Shown here: in pieces, positions 1 to 8,385 of the stretch
How positions within the stretch are numbered: position 1 is the first letter of the stretch
Layout: each line of letters begins with the position of its first letter
Source of the DNA: an uncultured Muribaculaceae bacterium
GTDB taxonomy: Bacteria > Bacteroidota > Bacteroidia > Bacteroidales > Muribaculaceae
DNA: 15,213 nucleotides
Direction of reading: 5' to 3'
NCBI GenBank assembly: GCA_947177435.1
Contig: CAMWUM010000014.1
Span: forward strand, 1 to 15,213
Position numbers and translations under genes: made by a program
Notes under the pieces: model-generated
What the model was told of the DNA's origin: nothing
The model's database searches: none
What the model saw: only the letters and a program-made list of their open reading frames with translations

Positions 1-2
1 TA

Positions 3-1232
3 TCAACCCTGATGGGCAAATACGGCGAGGAGGGCGACAAGCTGCTCTTCAAAATACTCAATTCGGGCGACTTCCTGCGCGGCATCGATCTCAACCAGGC
101 CGGCGAGGAAAGTCTCGGACGCCTTGCCGCACAGCTGTGCGAAAAGGGCCTGCGTTACGACTTGACCGTACCTTTCGCACGATTCGTGGTGCAGCACCGC
201 GCCGAACTGCAATTCCCGTTCCGCCGGTACCAGATGCAGCCCGTATGGAGGGCCGACCGTCCACAGAAAGGCCGCTACCGCGAGTTCTACCAGTGCGACG
301 CCGACATCATCGGCAGCGACTCGCTGCTCAACGAGGTTGACCTGCTCCAACTCATCGACGAGGTGTTTGCCACCCTGGGCATACGCATCGCCATCAAACT
401 CAACAACCGCAAGGTGCTGGCAGGCATAGCCGAACTCATCGGAGCCCCCGACAAACTCATCGACATCACTGTCGCCATCGACAAAATAGACAAGATTGGC
501 CTTGAAAAAGTCAACGAGGAACTTGCCGAACGCGGTCTATCTCCCGAAGCCATTACCGCCCTAAGCCCCATCCTGCAGATCAGCGGCAGCCTGTCGGAGC
601 GTCTCGACGCCCTGCAATCGCTGCTTAAGGGCTCTGAAATAGGCGCGCTCGGCGTGGAGGAACTGCGCCAAGTGACCGACGCCACTGTTGCCTTGGGATT
701 ACGTGCCGAACTTGACCTCGACGTATCCCTCGCGCGCGGTCTTAATTATTATACTGGCACCATCATCGAGGTCAAGGCTCTCGACGTGGAAATTGGCAGC
801 ATCACCGGCGGCGGTCGCTACGACAACCTCACCGGCGTGTTCGGACTGCAGGGCGTATCGGGCGTAGGCATTTCCTTCGGTGCCGACCGCATCTACGACG
901 TGCTCAACGCCCTCGACCTCTACCCTGCCGACGTCACTTCGGGCCCAGCCATTATGTTCCTAAACCTCGGCACTGAAGAGGCAGCCGCCTCGATGCGCTG
1001 CGTCAAGGAACTCCGGCAGGCCGGTATCCCCTGCATGCTTTACCCCGACGCAGCCAAGATGAAAAAACAGATGCAGTACGCCAATGACATGCGCGTGCCT
1101 GCCGTGGCCATAATCGGTGCCGACGAGCTCGCCGCCGGCAAATTCACATTCAAAGACATGGCCACGGGCCAGCAGCGCCTTGCCACCGTAGCCGACATCG
1201 TTTCCACATACTCGACACCCACTCAAGCATGA
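3..1232 (+). CDS. hisS: Histidine--tRNA ligase, 5' end missing
   Basis: Class II aminoacyl-tRNA synthetase that charges tRNA-His with histidine in the cytoplasm. The reading frame is open from the left edge, and the residues before the first in-window ATG (STL, then [10 protein letters not shown]) continue the family alignment, so the true start lies upstream and roughly the first 50 residues are absent (estimate from family length). Seen: the motif 2 region with [13 protein letters not shown] near 250-290, the histidine-specific loop ARGLNYYTG near 730-760, and motif 3 with GGGRYDN near 806-830 and [13 protein letters not shown] near 865-900. The last ~100 residues fit the anticodon-binding domain. 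The stop codon overlaps the ATG of the next gene by 4 bp (ATGA), suggesting translational coupling. The gene itself is intact apart from the window edge. Confidence 0.97.
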   Translation, partial: STLMGKYGEEGDKLLFKILNSGDFLRGIDLNQAGEESLGRLAAQLCEKGLRYDLTVPFARFVVQHRAELQFPFRRYQMQPVWRADRPQKGRYREFYQCDADIIGSDSLLNEVDLLQLIDEVFATLGIRIAIKLNNRKVLAGIAELIGAPDKLIDITVAIDKIDKIGLEKVNEELAERGLSPEAITALSPILQISGSLSERLDALQSLLKGSEIGALGVEELRQVTDATVALGLRAELDLDVSLARGLNYYTGTIIEVKALDVEIGSITGGGRYDNLTGVFGLQGVSGVGISFGADRIYDVLNALDLYPADVTSGPAIMFLNLGTEEAAASMRCVKELRQAGIPCMLYPDAAKMKKQMQYANDMRVPAVAIIGADELAAGKFTFKDMATGQQRLATVADIVSTYSTPTQA

Positions 1233-1852
1233 AAAAGACAATCGCCAAAATACTTGTGGCCATGGTAGTGGCTTTGGCCGCATCTCTGCCCGCCAGCGCA
1301 CAGTTCAGGTACGGCCCCGTGCTCGGAGCCACCGCCACCAATCTTACATTCAAGCAAGAACTCGCCTCCGTTAGCCAGACTCCGGGATTCCAGGCCGGCT
1401 TGCAGACAGAACTTATGTTTCCGGGCATCGGCTTCGGCATCGACTTCGGACTGATATACAATATGGCCGGCGCCAACGTCAACCTCGGTGACAAGCTGAT
1501 ATGGTCCTCACAGGGCTTCGGAAAGGAGCGCATTATGCTCCACCAGCTCAACATTCCCTTCCACCTCCGCTTTAAATACACCCGCCTCGGAGGCTTGGAG
1601 GAATATTTCGCGCCGTTCGTTTACGGCGGTCCCGACTTCAACATCCTGCTCGGCCACAGCCACTGCGAAGCCATGGAGTGGTCAGGCGGCGATCTCAGCC
1701 TCACCGCAGGCGCAGGCGTGGAGCTTATGCGCCATTGGCAAGTGTCAGCCTCATACAATTGGGGCATGACCTACGCGCTTAAAACCAAGCTGCTCACTAA
1801 TTACAGCGCCCGCACCCGCCAGTGGACCGTGCGCGTGGCATACTTATTCTAA
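1229..1852 (+). CDS. PorT-like outer-membrane beta-barrel protein
   Basis: A 207-residue protein with a clear signal peptide ([14 protein letters not shown], then a probable cleavage after ASA at about residue 24). The mature part has alternating hydrophobic/polar strands, Gly-rich turns, and ends in RVAYLF, a terminal aromatic residue as expected for barrels inserted by the BAM machinery. This fits the outer_membrane beta-barrel / PorT-like family of Bacteroidetes, usually around 200-230 residues. PorT itself takes part in type IX secretion, but many family members are not secretion components, so the specific role is unknown. It starts inside the hisS stop codon (ATGA), and the DMT transporter gene follows after 42 bp, so the three may be cotranscribed. 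Barrel topology is inferred from sequence pattern only. Confidence 0.8.
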   Translation: MKKTIAKILVAMVVALAASLPASAQFRYGPVLGATATNLTFKQELASVSQTPGFQAGLQTELMFPGIGFGIDFGLIYNMAGANVNLGDKLIWSSQGFGKERIMLHQLNIPFHLRFKYTRLGGLEEYFAPFVYGGPDFNILLGHSHCEAMEWSGGDLSLTAGAGVELMRHWQVSASYNWGMTYALKTKLLTNYSARTRQWTVRVAYLF

Positions 1853-1894
1853 TCCTCCCCACCCTCTCCTCCCTCCAACCAAAACGCAATCGCC

Positions 1895-2851
1895 ATGAAG
1901 ACCAACAGCCCGTCGCCAAACAAAAGCGTGTTCAGCGCCATAGCCCAGTACCTGTCGGGCTTCATCGCCGTGCTGTTTTGGGGTCTCTCGTTCGTGTCCA
2001 CCAGCATCCTGATGGACAAAGGCGGACTCACTCCCACCGAGGCATATATCTACCGATTTGCGTTTGCTTACGTGCTCATCCTCATCTTCTTGTCGCATAA
2101 GCGCCTGTTCTGCTCAAGCTGGCGCGACGAGTTGCTGCTCGTGCTGTGCGGCATGAGTTCTGGTTCGATCTATTTCATCGCCGAGAATACGGCCCTGACC
2201 ATGACGGCCTCGGCCAACGTCTCGCTCTTGTCGGCCACGTCGCCTCTGGTGACAATCCTCATCGTAGGCCTGATATACAAGAGCGAACGCCCTGGCTCTG
2301 GCATCATCATCGGCTCGCTGATAGCCTTCGTGGGCGTCTGCTGCGTTATATGCAATAGTTTCATTTCCAGTGGCGAGGAGTTTCACTTCAGTCCACTCGG
2401 CGACCTCGTGGCCTTCTCCACAGCGTTCAGTTGGGCCATCTATTCGCTGCTGCTGCGCCGCATCAATCCCGTGTACGATGCCATGTTCATTACCCGCAAG
2501 ACATTCTTCTACGGCATCGTCACCGCACTGCCGTTCCTGTTCATGCAGGATAGTTTCACCAGCCCTGTGGTCATTTTCACCCAGCCTGTGGTACTTGGCA
2601 ATATGCTCTTCCTGGTGCTCTGCTCGTCAATCCTCAGCTTCTATCTCTGGACGCGCACGGTTGACACCATCGGCGCCGTTAAGGCCAACAACTACATGTA
2701 CCTGCAGCCAGTCATCACCCTCATCGGCGCAGCCATCCTCATCGGCGAGAAAATCACCATCCTTGGCGTCATCGGCCTCGTCATCGTCCTCTTCGGCCTC
2801 TGGTTCGGCTCCTACCTGCAAAAGAAAAAGGATACGAAAGCAGCAGGCTGA
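1895..2851 (+). CDS. EamA/DMT-family inner-membrane transporter
   Basis: A 318-residue polytopic protein with about ten hydrophobic segments in two homologous halves, the usual layout of two EamA domains (10 TMS) in the drug/metabolite transporter superfamily. Seen: first helix around SGFIAVLFWGLSFVSTS, a charged helix break around YRFAFAY, and in the second half the typical AVKANNYMYLQPVITLIGA stretch followed by GEKITILGVIGLVIVLFG. The C-terminus is a short Lys-rich cytoplasmic tail. DMT exporters and importers carry amino acids, nucleotide-sugars or other metabolites; the substrate cannot be read from the sequence. No promoter was identified in the 42-bp gap upstream, so it is probably read with hisS. 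Its stop lies 2 bp from the stop of the convergent permease gene, with no terminator hairpin visible between them. Confidence 0.9.
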   Translation: MKTNSPSPNKSVFSAIAQYLSGFIAVLFWGLSFVSTSILMDKGGLTPTEAYIYRFAFAYVLILIFLSHKRLFCSSWRDELLLVLCGMSSGSIYFIAENTALTMTASANVSLLSATSPLVTILIVGLIYKSERPGSGIIIGSLIAFVGVCCVICNSFISSGEEFHFSPLGDLVAFSTAFSWAIYSLLLRRINPVYDAMFITRKTFFYGIVTALPFLFMQDSFTSPVVIFTQPVVLGNMLFLVLCSSILSFYLWTRTVDTIGAVKANNYMYLQPVITLIGAAILIGEKITILGVIGLVIVLFGLWFGSYLQKKKDTKAAG

Positions 2852-2853
2852 GA

Positions 2854-4047
2854 TTAGCCGTTGTTCCAAATCTTCATCACATAACGACGTATCACGACTA
2901 TATTTATGGCCGTGACAATCAGCAGGTATGCCAGTGCCGAGATGGCGATTGGCAAAGCCGATGCGCCGCCCAACCCAATCTCTGACAGGGGCTCGGCCCA
3001 CACTCGGCGGAAAATAACCGCTGCCGCGACCGCGACTATCGTAACGATGAGGTTAACCGAAATCACTATCCGCTCATAATATGAACTTATCTCCCTGGGC
3101 GAATAGCCCAACAGCATGAGCGAGCGTATCTTCCCCTTGCTCTTCTGGAGCAGCAGGAAGATGCTGAGAATCAAGATAAATACCGCCAGCACGCTTATAA
3201 GCAAGCCATTGGTGGTGACGACCACTGAGGCCGTGCTGAGGAATTTCGATATGTTACCTTGGCTGGATTGATCACCGGCGGCCTCTATGCCTTCGGCCTG
3301 GAGGTAAGCGTCGATATCTGCTCCCGCCAAGCGGTCGACCTGCACTATCAGACGCGAGGGGTCGGGGTTGTCGCCAGCGCCGGCATATCGGGCATTGGCC
3401 CAGTCCATAAACTCTTGCGGCACGGCAATCGTGTTGAGACGTGACGAAAAGCCGACAATGGCGGCATTGAACGTCTCAGGGCAATGCGCCGCACCGGCCA
3501 GCTGCAACTTGATGGGCACCATGCCCACTAACTCCTCACTCACCTGCGGCAGCCCTTGCGGCATGGCAAATCCGAAATTGTAAAGCGCCAGATAGTCTTT
3601 GCTGACTATGATTGGCACAAACCCATCCTCGGGATCGAACGCCCACTCCTGCGGCTTGACGTCAAAGAAATCATCGGGCACGGACTCAAAAAACATATAC
3701 GACGACATTTCTCGTCCGCCCATGCTCAGCGAACCTTTGACGGCGAATTGCGAGGATGTGAACTCTCCCACCCTCTTAGCCCACGGCTGGCGCTCCAGCT
3801 TGGCGATATCAGCTTGGCTGAAAACGGCCGGCTTGAATCCCAGGCCTTCCACCTTTTTTGAGAGCACGATGTAGTCACGGGAAAAGAATTGGTCGTCGTC
3901 CTCTCCGCCGCTATTGCTGTCGACGTAGAACATAATGCCGGCGAGCACCACCGTAAGGCCTACGATGTTGGAAAGGATGTAGCCGGCCAACTGGCCCTTG
4001 GATATGTTGCGCTTGAGCAGCGACCATATGTTGCGGTTAGATTTCAC
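2854..4047 (-). CDS. ABC transporter permease, MacB/FtsX-like
   Basis: A 397-residue membrane protein with one helix near the N-terminus (about residues 21-42, GYILSNIVGLTVVLAG), a large extracytoplasmic domain of roughly 230 residues, and three C-terminal helices (starting around GLLISVLAVFILILSIFLLL, then VNLIVTIVAVAAAVIF and ALAYLLIVTAINIVVI). This 1+3 helix layout with a big periplasmic insertion is characteristic of type VII (MacB/FtsX/LolCE-like) permeases, which use ATP for mechanical work at the envelope rather than classic transport through the membrane. Its ATG overlaps the stop of the ATPase gene by 4 bp, so the two are surely a pair. The substrate or partner is not evident; no MacA-like or TolC-like gene is nearby. 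Confidence 0.82.
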   Translation of the reverse strand: MKSNRNIWSLLKRNISKGQLAGYILSNIVGLTVVLAGIMFYVDSNSGGEDDDQFFSRDYIVLSKKVEGLGFKPAVFSQADIAKLERQPWAKRVGEFTSSQFAVKGSLSMGGREMSSYMFFESVPDDFFDVKPQEWAFDPEDGFVPIIVSKDYLALYNFGFAMPQGLPQVSEELVGMVPIKLQLAGAAHCPETFNAAIVGFSSRLNTIAVPQEFMDWANARYAGAGDNPDPSRLIVQVDRLAGADIDAYLQAEGIEAAGDQSSQGNISKFLSTASVVVTTNGLLISVLAVFILILSIFLLLQKSKGKIRSLMLLGYSPREISSYYERIVISVNLIVTIVAVAAAVIFRRVWAEPLSEIGLGGASALPIAISALAYLLIVTAINIVVIRRYVMKIWNNG

Positions 4048-4706
4048 AGCGATACGAATTTAGGATTGCTGAGCAGCAGGTGGTTGCCTACTGACGTTGA
4101 TACGATGCCCGCCGATTGGCGCTCGGCCTCCTCCTCGACTATTTGCGCCACAATGCGGTTATTGGCCTCGTCGAGGTGGCTGACGGGCTCATCAAGGAAG
4201 ATGAAGTCAAACGGCTGGCACACAGCCCTGACTATCGCCACCCTCTGCTGCTGGCCGATGCTGAGGTTGCGAGCCATCGCCTCCTTCTTGTCGGCGATGC
4301 CCAGGCGATGCAGCAGGTCGTCGATTTCCGCGGGGGTCTTGTGCCCCGTCAGGTCGTTTTTGACGCTTATGTTCTGGATCACGGTCAGTTCGGGAAACAG
4401 CCTCATCTCCTGGGGCAAAAGCGCGATAGAAGATGTGCGGATTTCGCACCACCGCTTCACTCCGAGGGCGCGAATATCCACGCTGTCAAACGCTATTGAA
4501 CCGGAGTAGTCGCCCCTGTTGCCGTAAATGAAACTCAGCAGCGATGACTTGCCCCACCCCGACTCGGCCTGAATGCAAATCTTGCAGCCCTTTTCGAAAA
4601 CGAACGAGGGCTGCTCCCATATCTGGGAGGCGCGTATTCGCTCTGTGTCTTCCATCCCCTTGAACACCAAGGGCAGCAGTCTATTTATTTCGATTTTTTC
4701 TATCAT
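4044..4706 (-). CDS. ABC transporter ATP-binding protein
   Basis: A 220-residue nucleotide-binding subunit for the permease that overlaps it by 4 bp. Seen: a Walker A variant AESGWGKS at residues 47-54 (first Gly replaced by Ala), Q-loop LLPQE at 96-100, signature LSIGQ at 148-152 (canonical LSGGQ), Walker B FDFIFLDE at 166-173 with catalytic Glu, and D-loop SHLD at 176-179. At the place where the switch (H-loop) histidine is expected (residues about 203-208, STSVGN) there is no His; the nearest one is H209. The N-terminus is unusually long before the first beta strand. Its start lies 26 bp inside the end of ygiQ, so translation is likely coupled. The pair may be a non-canonical member of the LolD/MacB-type ATPases; assignment as ABC ATPase is firm, role unknown. 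Confidence 0.92.
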   Translation of the reverse strand: MIEKIEINRLLPLVFKGMEDTERIRASQIWEQPSFVFEKGCKICIQAESGWGKSSLLSFIYGNRGDYSGSIAFDSVDIRALGVKRWCEIRTSSIALLPQEMRLFPELTVIQNISVKNDLTGHKTPAEIDDLLHRLGIADKKEAMARNLSIGQQQRVAIVRAVCQPFDFIFLDEPVSHLDEANNRIVAQIVEEEAERQSAGIVSTSVGNHLLLSNPKFVSL

Positions 4707-6522
4707 AGGCGTTGTTGGCTGAGCCCGGGAATAAGCGGCGGATTAGGTCGGGCCGGTGCAGGCGGCGCAGCGAGTTGACAATATCAAGGCGGTAAGTCTT
4801 GTCGTACCAGAAGAAGTACTTCCGCTGGGCCAGTTTCTCCTCTGGAGTGGTCGCCGTAAATATCTTCTCGCCAGTGTAGGGATGGTAACCGCTGTAATAT
4901 ATCTCGGTGGCCACGGTCATCGGCGTCGGCGTGAAGTCCTGCACCTGCTCCAGGCGGAAGTCAAGAGCCTTGGTCTCGGCGGCGAGTTCGGCCATGTCCA
5001 CTTCGCGGCATCCGGGATGGCTCGATATGAAATACGGTATCAGCTGCTGGCGCAGACCGTGCTTGGCGTTGGCCTTGTCGAATATGCCTTTGAATTTGCG
5101 GAAAAGCTCAAACGACGGCTTGCGCATCACTGCGAGCACGGCGTCGCTCGTGTGCTCTGGAGCCACTTTCAGGCGCCCGCTCACGTGGTTGGCTATCAGT
5201 TCTTCGCAATATTGGCTATTAGTCTTGTCTGTCTTAGCGTCACCGGTCGGCGCCATCGCCAGATCATAGCGCACGCCGCTGCCAACAAATGACTTCTTCA
5301 CCTCCGGCAGGGCGTCCACAGCGTGGTAGATGTCGAGCAGGGCGCGGTGGTTGGTGTCGAGATTCTTGCACGGCGACGGATGCAGGCACGACGGCCGCAT
5401 GCACTTGGCGCATATCGACTTATCCTTACCACCCATGGCGTACATATTGGCCGAGGGGCCGCCCAAATCGCTGATGTATCCTTTGAAGTCGGGCATCTGT
5501 GTCACCTGGCGTGCCTCGCGCATGATTGACTCTTTTGAGCGTGAGGCAATGAACTTGCCTTGGTGGGCCGAAATGGTACAGAATGCGCACCCACCGAAGC
5601 AACCGCGATGCAGGTTGATGGAGTGACGTATCATCTCGTAGGCGGGGATGCGCTTGTCTTTGTAGCGGGGGTGCGGCAGGCGGGTGTACGGCAGGTCAAA
5701 AGCAGCGTCGATTTCTCCCGGTTTCATGGCCGGATACATCGGATTGGCCTTAACCCACAGTTTGCCGTGGCGCTGCCAGATGGCCGAGCCGCCGTCCATG
5801 CGGTTGCTCTGCTGCTCGATATGCTTGAAATTGGCCGATTGCTTACGCTTGTCCGCGCGGCAATCCTCCCAACTGCTCAGCACGATGTCGCCATCTGCCG
5901 GTGATGCGTCAGTCAGGATTACCGACTGCGGCAAGTCGGTGATTTCCTGTATCTTTTCGCCACTATCGAGCCGGCGTGCCAATTCCACAATCGACCGCTC
6001 GCCCATGCCGTAAAGCACCATATCCGCCGAAACGTCGACGATAATCGACGGTCGCAGTCGGTCTTGCCAATAGTCGTAATGCGAGAACCTGCGCAGCGAG
6101 GCCTCGATGCCGCCAGCCACGATGGGCACATCGGGGTAAAGGTCGCGCAAAATCTTGGTATATACGATTGTAGGATAATCAGGGCGCATGCCTGCGCGTC
6201 CGTCGGGGGTGTATGCGTCGTCGCTGCGCCGACGTCGATTGGCCGTATAATGGTTTACCATCGAGTCCATCGCTCCGGCCGACACGCCGAAGAAAAGCCG
6301 CGGACGGCCAAGCTTCTTGAAATCGCGCAAATCGTCGCGCCAGTTGGGCTGAGGCACGATAGCCACGCGGTAGCCCTGGGCCTGCAATGTGCGCCCTATG
6401 GCAGCAGCCGCAAACGACGGATGGTCGACGTAAGCGTCGCCCGAAAAGAGTATGACGTCGGCCTGATCCCAGCACAGCGCCTGCATTTCCTTAGCCGTAG
6501 TCGGCAGCCACTTATTATCCAT
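4681..6522 (-). CDS. ygiQ: YgiQ-family radical SAM protein
   Basis: A 613-residue member of the YgiQ (UPF0313) family. Seen: an N-terminal domain with DVILFSGDAYVDHPSF (about 22-37) and GGIEASLRRFSHYDYWQD (about 137-154), conserved in YgiQ proteins; the radical SAM cluster motif CFGGCAFC with C308, C312 and C315 (CxxxCxxC) for a [4Fe-4S] cluster; and a second Cys group C371, C374, C379 and C385, of unknown role. The reaction and substrate of this family are not established to my knowledge. A good minus-strand promoter lies 22 bases upstream. The 3' end overlaps the ABC ATPase gene by 26 bp, forming an apparent three-gene operon; whether the functions are related is not clear from the sequence. 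Confidence 0.93.
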   Translation of the reverse strand: MDNKWLPTTAKEMQALCWDQADVILFSGDAYVDHPSFAAAAIGRTLQAQGYRVAIVPQPNWRDDLRDFKKLGRPRLFFGVSAGAMDSMVNHYTANRRRRSDDAYTPDGRAGMRPDYPTIVYTKILRDLYPDVPIVAGGIEASLRRFSHYDYWQDRLRPSIIVDVSADMVLYGMGERSIVELARRLDSGEKIQEITDLPQSVILTDASPADGDIVLSSWEDCRADKRKQSANFKHIEQQSNRMDGGSAIWQRHGKLWVKANPMYPAMKPGEIDAAFDLPYTRLPHPRYKDKRIPAYEMIRHSINLHRGCFGGCAFCTISAHQGKFIASRSKESIMREARQVTQMPDFKGYISDLGGPSANMYAMGGKDKSICAKCMRPSCLHPSPCKNLDTNHRALLDIYHAVDALPEVKKSFVGSGVRYDLAMAPTGDAKTDKTNSQYCEELIANHVSGRLKVAPEHTSDAVLAVMRKPSFELFRKFKGIFDKANAKHGLRQQLIPYFISSHPGCREVDMAELAAETKALDFRLEQVQDFTPTPMTVATEIYYSGYHPYTGEKIFTATTPEEKLAQRKYFFWYDKTYRLDIVNSLRRLHRPDLIRRLFPGSANNAYDRKNRNK

Positions 6523-6543
6523 AACAAATCATTTTCTGCACCG

Positions 6544-6574
6544 CAAAATTACAAAAATCCTCCGTCATATCCAA
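6544..6574 (-). promoter_or_regulatory. Bacteroidetes-type promoter for ygiQ
   Basis: On the minus strand, TTG (6572-6574), a 20-base spacer, and TAATTTTG (6544-6551) match the Bacteroidetes -33/-7 consensus TTG-N19-21-TAnnTTTG. Transcription would start around 6537, giving a leader of only about 15 bases before the ygiQ ATG at 6522. Confidence 0.7.
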
Positions 6575-6631
6575 ATCCACGCATCCAAATACTAAAATTT
6601 GCAAAATTCATAAAAATTTATCACAAAAGCG

Positions 6632-6661
6632 TTGAAATATGTAAAAATAATAGTATATTTG
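6632..6661 (+). promoter_or_regulatory. Bacteroidetes-type promoter for the secreted two-repeat protein
   Basis: TTG (6632-6634), a 19-base spacer and TATATTTG (6654-6661) match the -33/-7 pattern. The expected start near 6668 gives a leader of about 110 bases. The whole 6523-6777 gap is AT-rich and holds this promoter and the divergent ygiQ one; I see no gene or strong hairpin in it. Confidence 0.65.
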
Positions 6662-6777
6662 CCGACATAAACAATCGATTCATATCTATTCCACTTTCAA
6701 CAACCTCACTCTATAATTTCAAGCCCTATCGTTACAGACCAGTCAAACGAGAATACTAATCCTATAATAATGGCTAT

Positions 6778-8229
6778 ATGAAGAAACTTTTACTCATTTT
6801 GGCAACGCTGTTGCCGATGCTCGCCGCTGCCGACAACTACTTTGTTGATGGTACAAGTTGGACTATGAAAGTCCACAGTTATGACCCTAATATAAAACCG
6901 AATCACTCTCTTTCACGGACTCACATAGACGGCGACACAATTATCGACGGCGTCAAGGCCTTGAAGGCGTACTCAGGCCGGACGCTGGCTGCTATCATCC
7001 GCACAGATGGCGACAAGGTCTACGCCCTGTCCTACAAAGGCACTGGAAACACGTGGCACCTCGCCTACGATTTCTCACTCAAAGCGGGCGACGTGTGCGA
7101 AATCGGATGGTGTAATGCATATTGCCAGCCCAACTCACCAGGTCAGAAATACTACGTGAAGTGCACAAGCGTTGAGCCCAACCCACAGTATTGTGGATGG
7201 CCTACTATTTATTTCGAAATGTTTGACGATCCTGAATGCAGTGAGGCCGAGTACATGGGGGCAGGCCAGTGGCTTGTCGGCATTGGCAATATTGTCGACC
7301 CATTAGATAACTTTATCACAGACGAATATGATGGTTGTACGACCCAGATCCTATGCGTCGAGCATAACGGCCAGATGTTATGCCAGCACAGCGAGGCCGC
7401 ACCCGGTCTGGCCACACAATATTTCACCCAGGGCACTGAGTGGACGTCTATGGTTAAGGATTATATTAACACCGCATCTACTTCAGCAGGTACTCTGATG
7501 CACGTGAAGATTGACGGCGACACCATCGTTGATGGCACCCGCGCTTTGAAAGCCTACCAATTAGACGACTATACTGGCAATGAAAGCCTTGTGGCAATCA
7601 TATGGCCAATCGGAGACATAGTCTACACGCTAAATACGGGTAAATACAATAGATGGCTGCCGGCATACAATTTCTCCTTAAAGGAGGGTGAATCATACGA
7701 CATTTACAGTTTTGATGCCTTCTTAACGGAAGGCGAGCTCCCGGAGATGCGTTATTTCGTATGCACAAGCATCTCGTCGAGCGAGGAATACGGAGGATGG
7801 CCGTTGATGACTTTCGACATGTACACATCCCTTGGACGTAGGGAAACCGATAAATGCGGCTCCACCTATTGGCTTGCGGGCCTGGGCAGTATCTACGGCT
7901 TAGAAAGAAACTGGTGGTCAGACGAATATTCAGAATGGAACGGATCTCTACTTTCTGTCAAGAAAGATGGCGAAGTCATCTGCCAGCACGTTACGGCATC
8001 GCTCGGCAATGAGGTTGCGGCTACGGCGCTGTCAGTCAGCGTCGACGGGCTCTCCGCCAACGTTACGGGCGCTGAGCCCGGCTGCGAAGTGCGCGCCTAT
8101 GCCGCCGACGGTTCGCTGGCCGCAAGTGCAACAGCCGCGTCAGACGGCCGCACCGCGCTTACCCTCCCCCATCCTGGCCTCTACATGATAGCAACGCCCA
8201 GCGCTTCCGCCAAGGTCTTTGTCCGCTGA
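6778..8229 (+). CDS. Secreted protein with two ~185-residue repeats and a type IX-like C-terminal tail
   Basis: A 483-residue protein I cannot assign a function. Seen: a signal peptide (MKKLLLILATLLPMLAAA, cleavage about residue 18); repeat 1 at residues 21-204 and repeat 2 at 215-404; and a C-terminal domain at about 405-483. The repeats share the order YF-GT-W, HIDGDTI-DG, ALKAY, VY-L, W-AY-FSL, YF/YV-CTS, GWP, W-GIG/GLG, DEY, and end in CQH. Phrases like GDTIIDG are common in secreted Bacteroidetes proteins of unknown role. The tail contains a beta-rich segment ending PGLYMIAT...SAKVFVR, resembling type IX secretion sorting domains (GxYxv ... KvvvR), so export across the outer membrane to the cell surface is likely (inference). 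No enzyme motif is apparent. The gene is monocistronic, with its own promoter, and flanked by the rplY promoter. Confidence 0.85.
   Translation: MKKLLLILATLLPMLAAADNYFVDGTSWTMKVHSYDPNIKPNHSLSRTHIDGDTIIDGVKALKAYSGRTLAAIIRTDGDKVYALSYKGTGNTWHLAYDFSLKAGDVCEIGWCNAYCQPNSPGQKYYVKCTSVEPNPQYCGWPTIYFEMFDDPECSEAEYMGAGQWLVGIGNIVDPLDNFITDEYDGCTTQILCVEHNGQMLCQHSEAAPGLATQYFTQGTEWTSMVKDYINTASTSAGTLMHVKIDGDTIVDGTRALKAYQLDDYTGNESLVAIIWPIGDIVYTLNTGKYNRWLPAYNFSLKEGESYDIYSFDAFLTEGELPEMRYFVCTSISSSEEYGGWPLMTFDMYTSLGRRETDKCGSTYWLAGLGSIYGLERNWWSDEYSEWNGSLLSVKKDGEVICQHVTASLGNEVAATALSVSVDGLSANVTGAEPGCEVRAYAADGSLAASATAASDGRTALTLPHPGLYMIATPSASAKVFVR
6838..7389 (+). repeat. Protein-level repeat unit 1 (residues 21-204)
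   Basis: Encodes the first of two homologous units in the secreted protein. It is similar to unit 2 over its whole length at protein level (shared IDGDTI, ALKAY, FSLK, GWP, DEY and CQH), while the DNA has diverged, so the duplication is old. Confidence 0.85.
7420..7989 (+). repeat. Protein-level repeat unit 2 (residues 215-404)
   Basis: Second homologous unit, about 190 residues, separated from unit 1 by a 10-residue linker. It carries short insertions relative to unit 1 (for example around residues 233-238 and in the YTGNES region), and ends at the same CQH motif. Confidence 0.85.
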
Positions 8230-8273
8230 CAGGCGCGATTAGGCTTTAATTACTGAAAAAGAGCGCCGGAAAG

Positions 8274-8304
8274 TTGGTGGTTTCGGGAAAAATCGCTAAC
8301 TTTG
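8274..8304 (+). promoter_or_regulatory. Bacteroidetes-type promoter for the rplY-pth-S4 cluster
   Basis: TTG (8274-8276), a 20-base spacer and TAACTTTG (8297-8304) match the consensus very well. Expected start near 8311, giving a leader of about 75 bases. Confidence 0.8.
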
Positions 8305-8318
8305 CGGTGCTTTTTAGC

Positions 8319-8359
8319 AATTCCCCGTGTGATGGGAAATTAAGAAGCATTCTTAATTT
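8319..8359 (+). promoter_or_regulatory. rplY leader with two mutually exclusive hairpins
   Basis: Hairpin A pairs 8319-8326 (AATTCCCC) with 8334-8341, seven pairs with one C-A mismatch and a 7-base loop. Hairpin B pairs 8337-8346 with 8350-8359, a perfect 10-bp A/T-rich stem with loop GCA, followed by more T residues. Bases 8337-8341 belong to both, so only one can form at a time. It lies between promoter and start codon of a ribosomal-protein gene, a usual location for autogenous control or attenuation. Function is inferred from position only. Confidence 0.45.
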
Positions 8360-8385
8360 TTAGTAACACATTTATTTTCAACGAA

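Noticed and set aside
6064..6759. Plus-strand open frame opposite ygiQ running into the intergenic gap
   Set aside because: Lies antisense to a clear gene and its tail uses the AT-rich promoter region.
8231..8272. GGCGC...GCGCC pair after the two-repeat protein gene, as a possible terminator
   Set aside because: Only 5 bp with a loop above 25 bases and no T-run.
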